DNA from: Thauera sp.
GTDB lineage: Bacteria; Pseudomonadota; Gammaproteobacteria; Burkholderiales; Rhodocyclaceae
NCBI GenBank assembly: GCA_017302295.1
Contig: JAFLDS010000001.1
Span: forward strand, 310,001-374,000
DNA: 64,000 nucleotides
Reading direction: 5' to 3'
The notes below the pieces were generated by a model. It saw only the letters and a list, made by a program, of their open reading frames with translations, had not been told where the DNA came from and ran no database searches. Of the stretch, positions 16,105-25,038 are shown piece by piece; the first letter of the stretch is position 1, and every line of letters starts with the position of its first letter. The translations under genes were made by a program, and so were the position numbers.

Positions 16105-16560
16105 TTACAGCGACTGCACGAAGGCGAGGACTTCCTCGGCGTGTCCGGGTACCTTCACGCCGCGCCATTCGCGCGCGATCCGCCCTTCGGTGTCGATGAC
16201 GAAGGTGCTGCGCTCGATGCCGCGCACCTGCTTGCCGTACATGTTCTTCATCTTCATGACGCCGAAGGCCTCGCAGGCGACTTCGTCCGTATCGGACATC
16301 AGCTCGAAGGGCAGTTCCAGCTTGGCCTTGAAGTTCTCGTGGCTCTTGAGACTGTCGCGGCTGATGCCGAAGATCTCGCAGCCGGCGGCGGCGAAGGCGG
16401 CGTGATGGGCGCCGAAGTCCTTGGTCTCGTTGGTGCAGCCCGGCGTGTTGTCCTTCGGGTAGAAGTACAGCACCAGCTTCCTGCCGCGCAGGGCGCTGAG
16501 GGTCACGGTCTGGCCGGAAGTGGCCGGGAGGCTGAAATCGGGTGCGTGGCTTGAGCTCAT
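16105..16560 (-). CDS. bcp: Thioredoxin-dependent peroxiredoxin, Bcp/PrxQ family
   Basis: Reduces hydrogen peroxide and organic hydroperoxides in the cytoplasm. 151 aa: peroxidatic C42 in YPKDNTPGCTNET, conserved Arg in IERSTFVID. The resolving cysteine five residues later, usual in E. coli Bcp, is missing (K47). C61 in AAAGCEIFGISRDS is the only other obvious candidate, so the catalytic cycle may be 1-Cys or use C61. The ATG at 16560 has AGGAG at the right distance. It follows the Mth938-domain gene on the same strand. Confidence 0.92.
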   Translation of the reverse strand: MSSSHAPDFSLPATSGQTVTLSALRGRKLVLYFYPKDNTPGCTNETKDFGAHHAAFAAAGCEIFGISRDSLKSHENFKAKLELPFELMSDTDEVACEAFGVMKMKNMYGKQVRGIERSTFVIDTEGRIAREWRGVKVPGHAEEVLAFVQSL

Positions 16561-16673
16561 GTCATCTCCTGAAGCGGGCCGGATGTGCGCTTCAGGGTAA
16601 CGGAGCCGTGTTTCGCTGACAATCGCGTGACGGCCATCTTTCCGAGGGGTTTCGGGCGTGTTGCGCTGCGGTC

Positions 16674-17054
16674 TCAGGCGGGGGCGTCGAACAGCAGCGC
16701 AGCAGCCACAGCCCGGCCTTCGCCGACGAGGATGTTGTAGGTGCGGCAGGCGGCGGCCAAGTCCATGATTTCGAAGCCGATGCGCGCATCGATCAGCGGG
16801 CGAAGCAGCGCCGGCGCCGGAAAGCGCTGGCGGGCGCCGGTGCCGACGACGACGATCTCCACGCCCAGATCGCGCACCGCGCCGAAATCGTCCGCGGTGA
16901 GCGCCGCAAAGCCGCCCGGTGCCCAGGGGCTGACGATGCGCGTCGCGGTGAGCAGCAGATTGCCGTCGTGGCGCTGCTTGTTTATCAGCACGTGATCGGT
17001 GCCGTAGCCGGTGACGACGTTCAGGTTGGCGTTCTTGTCTTGATAGAGCTTCAT
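16674..17054 (-). CDS. Mth938-domain (DUF498) protein
   Basis: 126-aa protein of the Mth938/Xcc1710 family, related to the mitochondrial complex I assembly factor NDUFAF3; the bacterial role is not established. Family blocks are the early GYGTDHVLIN, WAPGGFAALTADDF, VEIVVVGTGARQRFP and GFEIMDLAAACRTYNIL. The protein is full length. Divergent from the aminotransferase gene, with 122 bp between the two starts. Confidence 0.85.
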   Translation of the reverse strand: MKLYQDKNANLNVVTGYGTDHVLINKQRHDGNLLLTATRIVSPWAPGGFAALTADDFGAVRDLGVEIVVVGTGARQRFPAPALLRPLIDARIGFEIMDLAAACRTYNILVGEGRAVAAALLFDAPA

Positions 17055-17176
17055 GGTTCGGAGCCTGGCGCGTGGTCAAATTGCCGCAGTGCGATAGCGC
17101 GGCTAAGATAGCAATCTTTTACCCGTGGCGGTGCATGCCCGCGCGCCATGGACTCAGCGACCTCAGGAAGGCAGAC

Positions 17177-18478
17177 ATGAAAGCGGTGAAGACACTCGAA
17201 CTCGCGACGGCACCCACGGAATCGGCACTGAAGGCCGAGGCCGCAGCCGCAGCGCGTCCGGTGCGCAAGTCCGCCAAGCTTGCCGAGGTGTGCTACGACA
17301 TCCGCGGCCCGGTGCTGACGCGTGCCAAGCAGATGGAGGACGAGGGCCACAAGATCATCAAGCTGAACATCGGCAACCTCGCCTCGTTCGGCTTCGATGC
17401 GCCCGAAGAAATCCAGATGGACATGATCCGCAACCTGCCCAATGCGGCCGGTTACTCGGATTCGAAAGGCATCTTCTCCGCGCGCAAGGCGGTGATGCAC
17501 TACACGCAGCAGAAAGGCATCAAGGGCGTCACGATCGAGGACATCTACATCGGCAACGGCGTGTCCGAACTGATCGTGATGGCGATGAACGCGCTGCTCG
17601 ACGCCGGCGACGAGGTGCTGGTGCCGGCGCCCGACTATCCGCTGTGGACCGCTGCGGTGAGCCTGTCGGGCGGCCGCCCGGTGCATTACCTGTGCGACGA
17701 GGCCAAGGGCTGGATGCCCGACCTCGACGACATGCGCGCGAAGATCACGCCCAACACCCGCGCCATCGTCATCATCAACCCCAACAACCCGACCGGCGCG
17801 CTGTATCCGGATGCGGTGCTGAAGGAAATCGTCGCCCTCGCGCGCGAGCACGACCTCATCCTCTATGCCGACGAGGTCTACGACAAGGTGCTCTACGAGG
17901 GCGCCAAGCACACCTCGCTCGGCGCGCTGTCCGAAGACGTGCTTACCATCGTCTTCAACGGCCTGTCGAAGAACTACCGCTCCTGCGGCTACCGCGCCGG
18001 TTGGATGGTGGTGTGCGGTGACAAGCGCCGCGCCACCGATTACATCGAGGGCCTCAACATGCTGGCCTCGATGCGCCTGTGCGCCAACGTGCCGGGGCAG
18101 TACGCGATCCAGACCGCGCTCGGCGGCTACCAGAGCATCGACGACCTGGTGGCGGAAAACGGCCGCCTGCGCCGCCAGCGCGATCTCGCCCACGAGCTGA
18201 TCACCGCGATTCCCGGGGTGAGCTGCGTGAAGCCCGAGGCGGCGCTCTACATGTTCCCGAAGCTCGATCCCAAGGTGTATCCGATCGAGGACGACCAGGC
18301 CTTCATCGCCGAGCTGCTGGAGGAGGAGCGCGTGCTGCTGGTGCAGGGCTCGGGTTTCAACTGGCCGCATCCGGACCACTTCCGACTCGTCTTCCTCCCT
18401 CACGAGGACGACCTGCGCGACGCGATCGCCCGGCTGGCGCGCTTCCTCGAGAGCTATCGCAAGCGCCACGGCACCTGA
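17177..18478 (+). CDS. alaA: Alanine-type aminotransferase (AlaA/AlaT class I)
   Basis: PLP enzyme predicted to transfer the amino group between glutamate and pyruvate. 433 aa: GYSDSKGIFSARKAVMHY, GNGVSELIVMAM, the NPNNPTGALY substrate motif, DEVYDKVLYEG, and the PLP lysine in GLSKNYRSCGYRAGW. An extra N-terminal tail of about 30 residues (alanine-rich) precedes the family start. The ATG at 17177 has AGGAAG upstream. Followed 56 bp later by hom, a common betaproteobacterial order (aminotransferase then homoserine dehydrogenase), so co-transcription is likely. Confidence 0.92.
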   Translation: MKAVKTLELATAPTESALKAEAAAAARPVRKSAKLAEVCYDIRGPVLTRAKQMEDEGHKIIKLNIGNLASFGFDAPEEIQMDMIRNLPNAAGYSDSKGIFSARKAVMHYTQQKGIKGVTIEDIYIGNGVSELIVMAMNALLDAGDEVLVPAPDYPLWTAAVSLSGGRPVHYLCDEAKGWMPDLDDMRAKITPNTRAIVIINPNNPTGALYPDAVLKEIVALAREHDLILYADEVYDKVLYEGAKHTSLGALSEDVLTIVFNGLSKNYRSCGYRAGWMVVCGDKRRATDYIEGLNMLASMRLCANVPGQYAIQTALGGYQSIDDLVAENGRLRRQRDLAHELITAIPGVSCVKPEAALYMFPKLDPKVYPIEDDQAFIAELLEEERVLLVQGSGFNWPHPDHFRLVFLPHEDDLRDAIARLARFLESYRKRHGT

Positions 18479-18533
18479 AGCCGGCCCTTCTGCACCCATC
18501 GACCCCAATCGACCACATCACGGAAACCATCGA

Positions 18534-19841
18534 ATGAAACCGATCAACGTTGGCCTGCTCGGCATCGGCACCGTCGGCGGCGGCACCTTCACCGTCCTGA
18601 AACGCAACGCAGAAGAAATCTCCCGTCGTGCCGGCCGTCCGATCACCATCACCGCGGTCGCGGACAAGAACCTCGCTCTGGCGCGTGAGGTGACGGGCGG
18701 CGGCGTGCGCCTGACCGACGACGCGTTTTCCGTCGTGGCGGACCCTGAGATCGACATCGTCGTCGAGCTGATCGGCGGCTATGGCGTGGCGAAGGAGCTC
18801 GTGCTGAAGGCGATCGAGAACGGCAAGCACATCGTCACCGCCAACAAGGCGCTGCTCGCCGTGCATGGCAACGAGATCTTCGCCGCGGCGCAGAAGAAGG
18901 GCGTGATGGTCGCCTTCGAAGCTGCGGTGGCGGGCGGCATCCCCATCATCAAGGCCTTGCGCGAGGGTCTGTCGGCCAACCGCATCGACTGGATCGCCGG
19001 CATCATCAACGGCACGACCAACTTCATCCTGTCCGAGATGCGCGACAAGGGCCTGTCCTTCGCCGAAGTGCTGAAGGAAGCGCAGGCGCTGGGCTACGCC
19101 GAGGCCGACCCGACCTTCGACATCGAGGGCGTGGACGCCGCGCACAAGGCGACGATCATGAGCGCGATCGCCTTCGGCATCCCGATGCAGTTCGACAAGG
19201 CCTACATCGAGGGCATCACGAAGCTCGACGCCACCGACATCGTCTATGCCGAGCAACTCGGCTACCGCATCAAGCTGCTCGGCATCGCGCGTCGTCGGGA
19301 GCAGGGTGTGGAACTGCGCGTGCATCCGACGCTGATCCCCGAGAAGCGCCTCATCGCCAACGTCGAAGGGGCGATGAACGCCGTGCTGGTGCAGGGCGAT
19401 GCCGTCGGCGCCACGCTTTACTACGGCAAGGGTGCCGGTGCCGAGCCGACCGCCTCGGCGGTGATCGCCGACCTGGTCGACGTCACCCGCCTGCACACCT
19501 CCGACCCCGAACACCGCGTGCCGCATCTGGCCTTCCAGCCCGATCAGGTGCGCGATGTGCCGGTGCTGCCGATCGAGGACGTCGTCACCTCGTACTATCT
19601 GCGCATGCGTGTGGACGACAAACCGGGCGTGCTCGCCGACATCACCCGCATCCTGGCCGACAGCAGCATCTCGATCGAGGCGATGCTGCAGAAGGAAGCG
19701 GTCGAAGGCGAATCGCAGACCGACATCATCATGCTCACCCACCAGACGGTGGAGCGTAACGCCAACGCCGCGATCGCGAAGATCGAGGCGCTGACGGTGG
19801 TGTCGGGCAAGGTGACCAAGCTGCGTATGGAATCGCTCTGA
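18534..19841 (+). CDS. hom: Homoserine dehydrogenase
   Basis: Reduces aspartate semialdehyde to homoserine, the branch point to threonine and methionine. 435 aa: NAD(P) Rossmann start GLLGIGTVGGGTF, VELIGGYG, the catalytic block AGGIPIIKALREGL, GIINGTTNFILSEM and YAEADPTFDIEG. A C-terminal ACT domain (from about residue 355, MRVDDKPGVLADITRILADS) gives threonine feedback. A perfect terminator hairpin follows 33 bp after the stop. thrC lies 16 kb away, and no thrB is seen in the window. Confidence 0.97.
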   Translation: MKPINVGLLGIGTVGGGTFTVLKRNAEEISRRAGRPITITAVADKNLALAREVTGGGVRLTDDAFSVVADPEIDIVVELIGGYGVAKELVLKAIENGKHIVTANKALLAVHGNEIFAAAQKKGVMVAFEAAVAGGIPIIKALREGLSANRIDWIAGIINGTTNFILSEMRDKGLSFAEVLKEAQALGYAEADPTFDIEGVDAAHKATIMSAIAFGIPMQFDKAYIEGITKLDATDIVYAEQLGYRIKLLGIARRREQGVELRVHPTLIPEKRLIANVEGAMNAVLVQGDAVGATLYYGKGAGAEPTASAVIADLVDVTRLHTSDPEHRVPHLAFQPDQVRDVPVLPIEDVVTSYYLRMRVDDKPGVLADITRILADSSISIEAMLQKEAVEGESQTDIIMLTHQTVERNANAAIAKIEALTVVSGKVTKLRMESL

Positions 19842-19874
19842 GACCGGGGTCTTGCCTGAGTTCAGGGTGAACGC

Positions 19875-19896
19875 AACCGCTCCCGAGGGAGCGGTT
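19875..19896 (+). terminator. Rho-independent-like terminator after hom
   Basis: Perfect 10-bp inverted repeat AACCGCTCCC/GGGAGCGGTT with a 2-base centre, followed by GTCGTTT. The T-run is short. It ends the alaA-hom unit just before the pyruvyltransferase-like gene. Confidence 0.7.
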
Positions 19897-19913
19897 GTCG
19901 TTTGCGGGGTGCC

Positions 19914-21035
19914 ATGTCGCGCCGCCTGATCCTGTTCGGCGCCTTCGATCGCCACAATTTCGGCGATCTCCTGCTGGCGCATTGCGCAGCAGCTTTGCAG
20001 GCGGAGCGTGAATTGGTGTTCGCCGGCCTGGCGGCACGCGACCTGCGGCCGTGGGGTGGACATGCGGTGCGCCCGCTCGCCGAAGTCGTCGAGCGCCATG
20101 GTCACGAGCCGGCCGACGTGCTGCATGTGGGCGGCGAGATCCTCACGACCACCGCTTGGGAAGCCGCGGTCATGCTGCAGGAGCCTGCGGAGGCAAGCCG
20201 CGTCATCGCGCGCTTCGAGCACGATCCCGCGGGCAGGCGGGCCTGGGCGGACCAGGTGCTCGGTCACTCCCGCGCATTGCCCTATGTGATCGGCCGCCAT
20301 GATCTTCCCGACGGCTGGACGATCGGCTTCACCGCTGTCGGCGGTGCTGCGTTCGACGCGCTTTCCGTCCGCGCCCGGGACGAGGTATTGCGGGCGCTCG
20401 GCAGTGCGGCATCGGTCTCCGTGCGCGATCGGATCACACAGTCGGTGCTGCAGCGCGGCGGTGTCCATGCTGCGCTGGTCGTCGACCCCGCCGCGCGCAC
20501 GCGCGAGTTGTTCGGCGACCGCATTGCGCAGCATTGCGCGGGACCGGCCTTTACCGCCTTGCGACAGCGCGCTACCCGCTGGCTGGCACTGCAGATCGCG
20601 GCGGAGTGGGGAGACGATCGGAGCCTCGCCCGGGTCGCGCGCGCGGCGGTCGAGGTAGCGCGGGCGCGGGGAGCGGGGATCGTGCTTTTCTGCGCCGGTC
20701 TTGCGCCGTGGCACGACGACCCCGACGTCGTGCGGCGCCTGGCGGGGAGAATCTCCGATTGCGCGCCGGAAGTGGCGGTAGATATCTTTCCTTCGCGCCA
20801 CGTGTTCGACCTGTGCGCGCTGCTGGCACAGGCCGACGCGTTTCTGGGCACCAGCCTGCATGGCTGGATCGTTGCCCGCAGCTTCGGTGTGCCGGCGCTC
20901 TGCCTCGTCGCAGATCGTGCGGCGAAGCCCGCCGCCTATATCGACACCTGGGGTGGCACTGTGGGCGGGGCGTGGGCGACGCCGGACGAACTGCCCGCGC
21001 GATGTGCGCAACTCGGCGTTGAATCGCATGCCTGA
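19914..21035 (+). CDS. Polysaccharide pyruvyl transferase family protein
   Basis: 373 aa with the WcaK/CsaB-like fold that usually transfers pyruvate from PEP to a glycan, or a related sugar-binding role. Seen: N-terminal LILFGAFDRHNFGDLLLAH (GxxNxGD-type loop), DVLHVGGEILT, SVRDRITQSVLQRGG, DPAAR, and the C-terminal FLGTSLHGWIVARSFGVPAL, the hallmark SxHG motif. No other capsule or LPS gene is adjacent, so the acceptor is unknown. ATG at 19914; the Shine-Dalgarno is weak. Base composition matches the neighbours. Confidence 0.75.
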   Translation: MSRRLILFGAFDRHNFGDLLLAHCAAALQAERELVFAGLAARDLRPWGGHAVRPLAEVVERHGHEPADVLHVGGEILTTTAWEAAVMLQEPAEASRVIARFEHDPAGRRAWADQVLGHSRALPYVIGRHDLPDGWTIGFTAVGGAAFDALSVRARDEVLRALGSAASVSVRDRITQSVLQRGGVHAALVVDPAARTRELFGDRIAQHCAGPAFTALRQRATRWLALQIAAEWGDDRSLARVARAAVEVARARGAGIVLFCAGLAPWHDDPDVVRRLAGRISDCAPEVAVDIFPSRHVFDLCALLAQADAFLGTSLHGWIVARSFGVPALCLVADRAAKPAAYIDTWGGTVGGAWATPDELPARCAQLGVESHA

Positions 21036-21115
21036 GCTGATGCCGCGGGCTGCATGATTCGTTTCTTGCGATCTTCAATGTGCTGTGTCGCCGTCTGCGG
21101 CGGAGGAGGCCCTTC

Positions 21116-21796
21116 ATGAACCAACTTTCGACCACGCTCGATCAGATCTTCGTCGGCGATCTGCGCCCTCTCGCACCAGAAGGCCAGATGTCCGGCGTCT
21201 TCAAGGAGCGGGTGAGCGGGCCGGTCCGCCTGTCCCCAAGCGGGCTGGAGGGCGACCGCCAGGGCGATCGCGTGCATCACGGCGGTGCGCAGAAGGCCCT
21301 GCATCATTTCCCCGCCGAACATTACGGCGCCTTTCGCCGTCGCTGGCCCCAGCTCGCCGGCCTGCTGGTGCCCGGCGTGCTCGGCGAGAACCTGTCGACG
21401 ACCGGCCTCGATGAGCGGCAGGTGTGCATCGGCGACATTTTCCGCATCGGCACCGCGCGTGTTCAGCTGAGCCAGCCGCGTCAGCCGTGCTGGAAGATCA
21501 GTCATCGCCTTGGCGTCGATGAGGCGTCACGTTTTGTTGCGCAACAGGGTTTGACCGGCTGGTATTACCGGGTGCTAGATGCCGGGACGCTGCAGGCGGG
21601 CGATGAAATCGAGCTGCTCGAGCGGCCGTCTCCCGACCTCAGCCTTGCGCGCTACTGGGCGGTGATCAACGAACACCGACCCGATGCCGGGCTGTTGCGA
21701 AGGATGGCCGCTGCGCCCGGCCTGGCGCCCGACAAGGCGGCACGCCTGCTCGAGCGTGCGAACTGGCTGGACGCGAACGGCAGCCATCGTGCGTGA
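21116..21796 (+). CDS. MOSC domain protein, YiiM-like
   Basis: 226 aa: an N-terminal beta segment, a MOSC domain (about 40-165) with GLEGDRQGDRVHHGG, FPAEHY and GENLSTTG, the conserved cysteine in QPRQPCWKI, then the three-helix 3-alpha tail. MOSC proteins bind molybdenum cofactor; E. coli YiiM reduces N-hydroxylated compounds. The ATG at 21116 has GGAGGAGG just before. Physiological substrate unknown. Stands alone between the pyruvyltransferase-like gene and the DUF3617 gene. Confidence 0.88.
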   Translation: MNQLSTTLDQIFVGDLRPLAPEGQMSGVFKERVSGPVRLSPSGLEGDRQGDRVHHGGAQKALHHFPAEHYGAFRRRWPQLAGLLVPGVLGENLSTTGLDERQVCIGDIFRIGTARVQLSQPRQPCWKISHRLGVDEASRFVAQQGLTGWYYRVLDAGTLQAGDEIELLERPSPDLSLARYWAVINEHRPDAGLLRRMAAAPGLAPDKAARLLERANWLDANGSHRA

Positions 21797-21880
21797 ACCG
21801 GACCGACGCTCATCCCGCCTGCGGGTCCTGGCTGCCTGACCGGAACCGCCCCAACGATGAATCACCTGAGGAAATTGTCG

Positions 21881-22417
21881 ATGAAAGAACTGAAGATGCT
21901 CACGGCCGGGGCGCTTGCCTTGTGCGCCGCGCTCACCGCCCATGCGGCGGACATCCGCCCGGGCTTGTGGGAATTCCGCTCGACGCGCATGAACCTTGCC
22001 GGGCTGCCGGATCTCTCGTCCCAGATGGCGCAGATGCAGCAGCAGCTGAAGAATCTGCCGCCGGACACGCGGCGCATGCTCGAACAGCAGATGGCCGCCC
22101 GCGGCGTCAGCCTGGGCAGCGACGGCACGGTGCGCAGCTGCATCACCGCCGAGCAGGCGAGGCAGGACAACATCTATTCGGGCAAGACGGAAGGCAACTG
22201 CACCCTGGCCAACGTGGTGAAAGGGCAGGGCACGGTGCGCGGGGTATTGAACTGCACGCAGCCGAAGGGCAGCGGCGACTTCGAAGCCCGCATCGACAGC
22301 CCCGAGCGATTCACCACGCGCGTCAACATGCGCTCGGAGCGTGGTGACATGCAGATGGAAACCGAAGCGCGTTGGGTCGGCGACGACTGCGGCGCGGCCC
22401 GCGTGTCGAGCCGCTGA
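21881..22417 (+). CDS. DUF3617 family secreted protein
   Basis: 178-aa periplasmic protein of unknown function. A signal peptide (about residues 1-23, ALTAHAA) precedes DIRPGLWEFRST, the family opening (xxPGLWExxx), and several cysteines in CITAEQ, NCTLANV and CTQPK. An in-frame ATG at 21857 exists, but GAGGAAA lies correctly for the ATG at 21881, which also gives the better signal peptide. Confidence 0.82.
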   Translation: MKELKMLTAGALALCAALTAHAADIRPGLWEFRSTRMNLAGLPDLSSQMAQMQQQLKNLPPDTRRMLEQQMAARGVSLGSDGTVRSCITAEQARQDNIYSGKTEGNCTLANVVKGQGTVRGVLNCTQPKGSGDFEARIDSPERFTTRVNMRSERGDMQMETEARWVGDDCGAARVSSR

Positions 22418-22599
22418 GCGCGGCCGCCGGGCGTCAGGCGTGGGCGTTTGGGCGCGATCGTTCTCGAATCGGGCGCAAACGCGGCCCGACCATGCGGAGC
22501 GTTCCCCCAATTGACATATCCCCGGAGGCGGGCGCAGTGTTTGCGCACCCCGCGTTCCGGGGCCTACCAAGGTCGCACCCCCAGCAAGGAGAATGCGTC

Positions 22600-22845
22600 A
22601 TGTCAGCCAGCAGTCCGAACGTCCCGCAGAGAGCGCCTTACGCCGTCGAGGTGGAGGCCGGCAAGCAGTATTTCTGGTGTGCCTGTGGCAACAGCAAGAA
22701 CCAACCGTACTGCGACGGGTCGCACAAGGGCGGGCCGTTCAGCCCTGTCGCCTTCACGCCGGACAGCACCGGCACGCTGTTCCTGTGCGGCTGCAAGCAC
22801 ACGGCGAATCCGCCGTACTGCGACGGTTCGCACAAGAAGCTCTGA
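22600..22845 (+). CDS. Double CDGSH iron-sulfur protein
   Basis: 81 aa with two CDGSH domains, each expected to bind a [2Fe-2S] cluster by 3 Cys and 1 His: C27, C29, C38, H42 (CACG...YCDGSH) and C63, C65, C74, H78 (CGCK...YCDGSH). Resembles the mitochondrial CISD3 type of small redox or cluster-transfer protein. The ATG at 22600 has AAGGAG upstream. 27 bp before dodecin on the same strand. Confidence 0.94.
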   Translation: MSASSPNVPQRAPYAVEVEAGKQYFWCACGNSKNQPYCDGSHKGGPFSPVAFTPDSTGTLFLCGCKHTANPPYCDGSHKKL

Positions 22846-22872
22846 AACGAAGAATTCGCTCAGGAGGAGAAC

Positions 22873-23085
22873 ATGTCCGACCACATCTACAAGAAGATCG
22901 AAATCGTCGGTTCGTCGAAGACAGGTGTCGACGACGCAATCCGCAACGCGATCGAGACTGCCGGCAAGTCCATCCGCCACATCGACTGGTTCGAGGTGGT
23001 CGAGACGCGCGGCCATGTTGTCGACGGCAAGGTGGGCCACTTCCAGGTCACGCTGAAGATCGGCTTCCGGCTCGAGGCCGAATAG
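22873..23085 (+). CDS. Dodecin (flavin-storage protein)
   Basis: 70-aa dodecin, which forms hollow dodecamers that bind FMN, riboflavin or CoA. The short sequence contains HIYKKIEIVGSS, the DDAIRNAI helix and WFEVVETRGHV with the flavin-stacking Trp, then the closing strand. AGGAG precedes the ATG. Downstream of the CDGSH gene and probably co-transcribed; ends at a strong stem-loop. Confidence 0.95.
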   Translation: MSDHIYKKIEIVGSSKTGVDDAIRNAIETAGKSIRHIDWFEVVETRGHVVDGKVGHFQVTLKIGFRLEAE

Positions 23086-23124
23086 CTCGCCGGACAGCCC
23101 ATGCGCGGCGCGGCCGTGCCGTCG

Positions 23125-23168
23125 ATGCCGGAGGGCGGCACGGGGTCATCCCGGCCGCCCTCCGGCAT
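23125..23168 (+). terminator. Terminator between dodecin and the convergent lldP
   Basis: Perfect 15-bp inverted repeat (ATGCCGGAGGGCGGC and its complement, 14-nt loop) followed by TTTC on the plus strand. Serves the dodecin unit; the minus-strand side lacks Ts. Confidence 0.7.
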
Positions 23169-23209
23169 TTCAATCGCGGCTGTACGTCTTCAGCAGCCCG
23201 CGCCCGGCA

Positions 23210-24856
23210 TCACGGAATCATCCACGGGAACACATAGGCCTGCAGCGTGGTGATGATGCCGACCATGGTGGCGAACATCAGGCTGTGCTTGACGGTGAAG
23301 CGGAACAGGTCCGACTCCTTGCCGACCAGGCCTACGGCCGCGCAGGCCACCGCAATCGACTGCGGCGAGATCATCTTGCCGGTGACGCCGCCCGTGGTAT
23401 TCGCCGCCACCATCAGCGTGTCGGACACCCCCACCTGGTTCGCGGTGGTGGCCTGCAGCGAGCAGAACAGCGCATTGGACGAGGTGTCGGAACCGGTCAG
23501 GAACACGCCTAGCCAGCCGAGGAAGGGCGAGAAGAACGGGAACAGCGCACCGGTGCCGGCCAACAGCAGCGCCAGCGTGGCGGACAGCCCCGAGTAGTTG
23601 GCCACGAAGGCGAAGGCCAGTACCATGCCGATCGAGTAGATCGGGCGCTTCAGCTCGATCACCGTCTCCTTCAGCGTGCGCGCGGCCTCGCCGCCCTTCA
23701 TGCCGAGCATGGCCATGCTGATCAGCGCGGCGAGGAAGATCGCGGTGCCGGTCGCCGAAAGGATGTCGAGCTTGTACACCGCAGCGTAGGGCGTGGCCTG
23801 CGCGACGATCGGCTCCATCTTGATGACCATCTTGTCGAGCATCGGCACGGCGAACTGGAACACCGTCGCGTACAGCGGGCCATCCTTGGCGAAAAGGGCC
23901 TTGAACGGCTTCAGGCTCCAGATCGTGACCATGATGGTCAGGATCACGAAGGGAGACCACGCCTTCGCGATCTGGCCGACGCTGTAGTGCTTGTCCTCAC
24001 GGAGTTCGGCATGTTGCTGCTGGTCGAAGCGGAAGATGCGCTTCGGTTTCCAGTTCTTCAGGAACACCGTCAGGCAGACCAGGCTGACCAGCGCCGAGGT
24101 GATGTCCGGCAGCTCGGGCCCGATGAAGTTGGCGGTGAAGAACTGAGTGATCGCGAAGCTCAGGCCGGCGACCAGGATGGCGGGCCAGGTCTCCTTGATG
24201 CCGCGCCAGCCGTCCATCATCGCCACCAGCCAGAAGGGCACGATCACCGACAGCAGCGGCAGCTGGCGGCCGGCGGCCTGGCCGATCTTGAAGGGGTCGA
24301 TGCCGGTCACCTGGCCGGCGACGACGATCGGGATGCCCATCGCACCGAACGCTACCGGCGCGGTGTTGGCGATCAGGCACAGGCCGGCGGCGTAGAGCGG
24401 GTTGAAGCCCAGTCCGACCAGCAGCGCCGCGGTGATCGCCACCGGCGCGCCGAAGCCCGCCGCACCCTCGAGAAAGGCGCCGAATGAAAAGCCCACCAGC
24501 AGCATCTGCAGACGCTGATCGTCGGTGATCGACACCACCGACGCGCGGATGATGTCGAACTGCCCCGTCTTGACGGTGATCTTGTACAGGAAGACCGCGG
24601 CGATGATGATCCACGCGATCGGCCACAGGCCGTACAGGAAGCCGTAGCCGGCCGAGGCCAGCGCCATCGGCACCGGCATCTGGTAGAAGAAGATGGCCAC
24701 CGCCAGCGCGATGGCGACGGTGATGGTGCCGGCCACATGTCCCTTCATGCGCAGCACGGCAAGCGCGATGAAGAAGAAAAAGATCGGCAGGGCGGCGATC
24801 AGTGAGGACAACCACAGGTTGCCCAGCGGATCGTAGATTTGCATCCATGTTTGCAT
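23210..24856 (-). CDS. lldP: L-lactate permease
   Basis: Proton-coupled lactate/glycolate importer of the LctP family, inner membrane. 548 aa with about 13-14 hydrophobic segments and the family blocks [53 protein letters not shown] and [15 protein letters not shown]. The ATG at 24856 has GGAGG eight bases upstream. First downstream gene after the fused lactate dehydrogenase, across 182 bp without a visible gene. Operon with dld and lutABC is plausible. Confidence 0.95.
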   Translation of the reverse strand: MQTWMQIYDPLGNLWLSSLIAALPIFFFFIALAVLRMKGHVAGTITVAIALAVAIFFYQMPVPMALASAGYGFLYGLWPIAWIIIAAVFLYKITVKTGQFDIIRASVVSITDDQRLQMLLVGFSFGAFLEGAAGFGAPVAITAALLVGLGFNPLYAAGLCLIANTAPVAFGAMGIPIVVAGQVTGIDPFKIGQAAGRQLPLLSVIVPFWLVAMMDGWRGIKETWPAILVAGLSFAITQFFTANFIGPELPDITSALVSLVCLTVFLKNWKPKRIFRFDQQQHAELREDKHYSVGQIAKAWSPFVILTIMVTIWSLKPFKALFAKDGPLYATVFQFAVPMLDKMVIKMEPIVAQATPYAAVYKLDILSATGTAIFLAALISMAMLGMKGGEAARTLKETVIELKRPIYSIGMVLAFAFVANYSGLSATLALLLAGTGALFPFFSPFLGWLGVFLTGSDTSSNALFCSLQATTANQVGVSDTLMVAANTTGGVTGKMISPQSIAVACAAVGLVGKESDLFRFTVKHSLMFATMVGIITTLQAYVFPWMIP

Positions 24857-25038
24857 CGGGTGAAACCTCCTCGAGAAATGCGCTTCGATCAGGTCGCGCA
24901 GGGTTCGCAGCGCGCTGGGTGAGCGTGCTGCTCGCCGCCCGGCTCGCGGATTGCGGCCGATGGTCTTGTTGTTTTGGGTGAAGCAGATTCGCGGCGCGGA
25001 GGACGCGCCGCGAACCAGGGGTTCGTTTTCGGCAGGAT

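Noticed and set aside
19902-19913. TTG start four codons upstream in the pyruvyltransferase-like gene
   Set aside because: The ATG at 19914 opens the family N-terminus and there is no better ribosome site for the TTG.
18357-21029. Very long open frame on the minus strand opposite alaA, hom and the pyruvyltransferase-like gene
   Set aside because: It runs antisense to three well-supported genes; long antisense frames are expected at this GC content and the protein has no recognisable domain.
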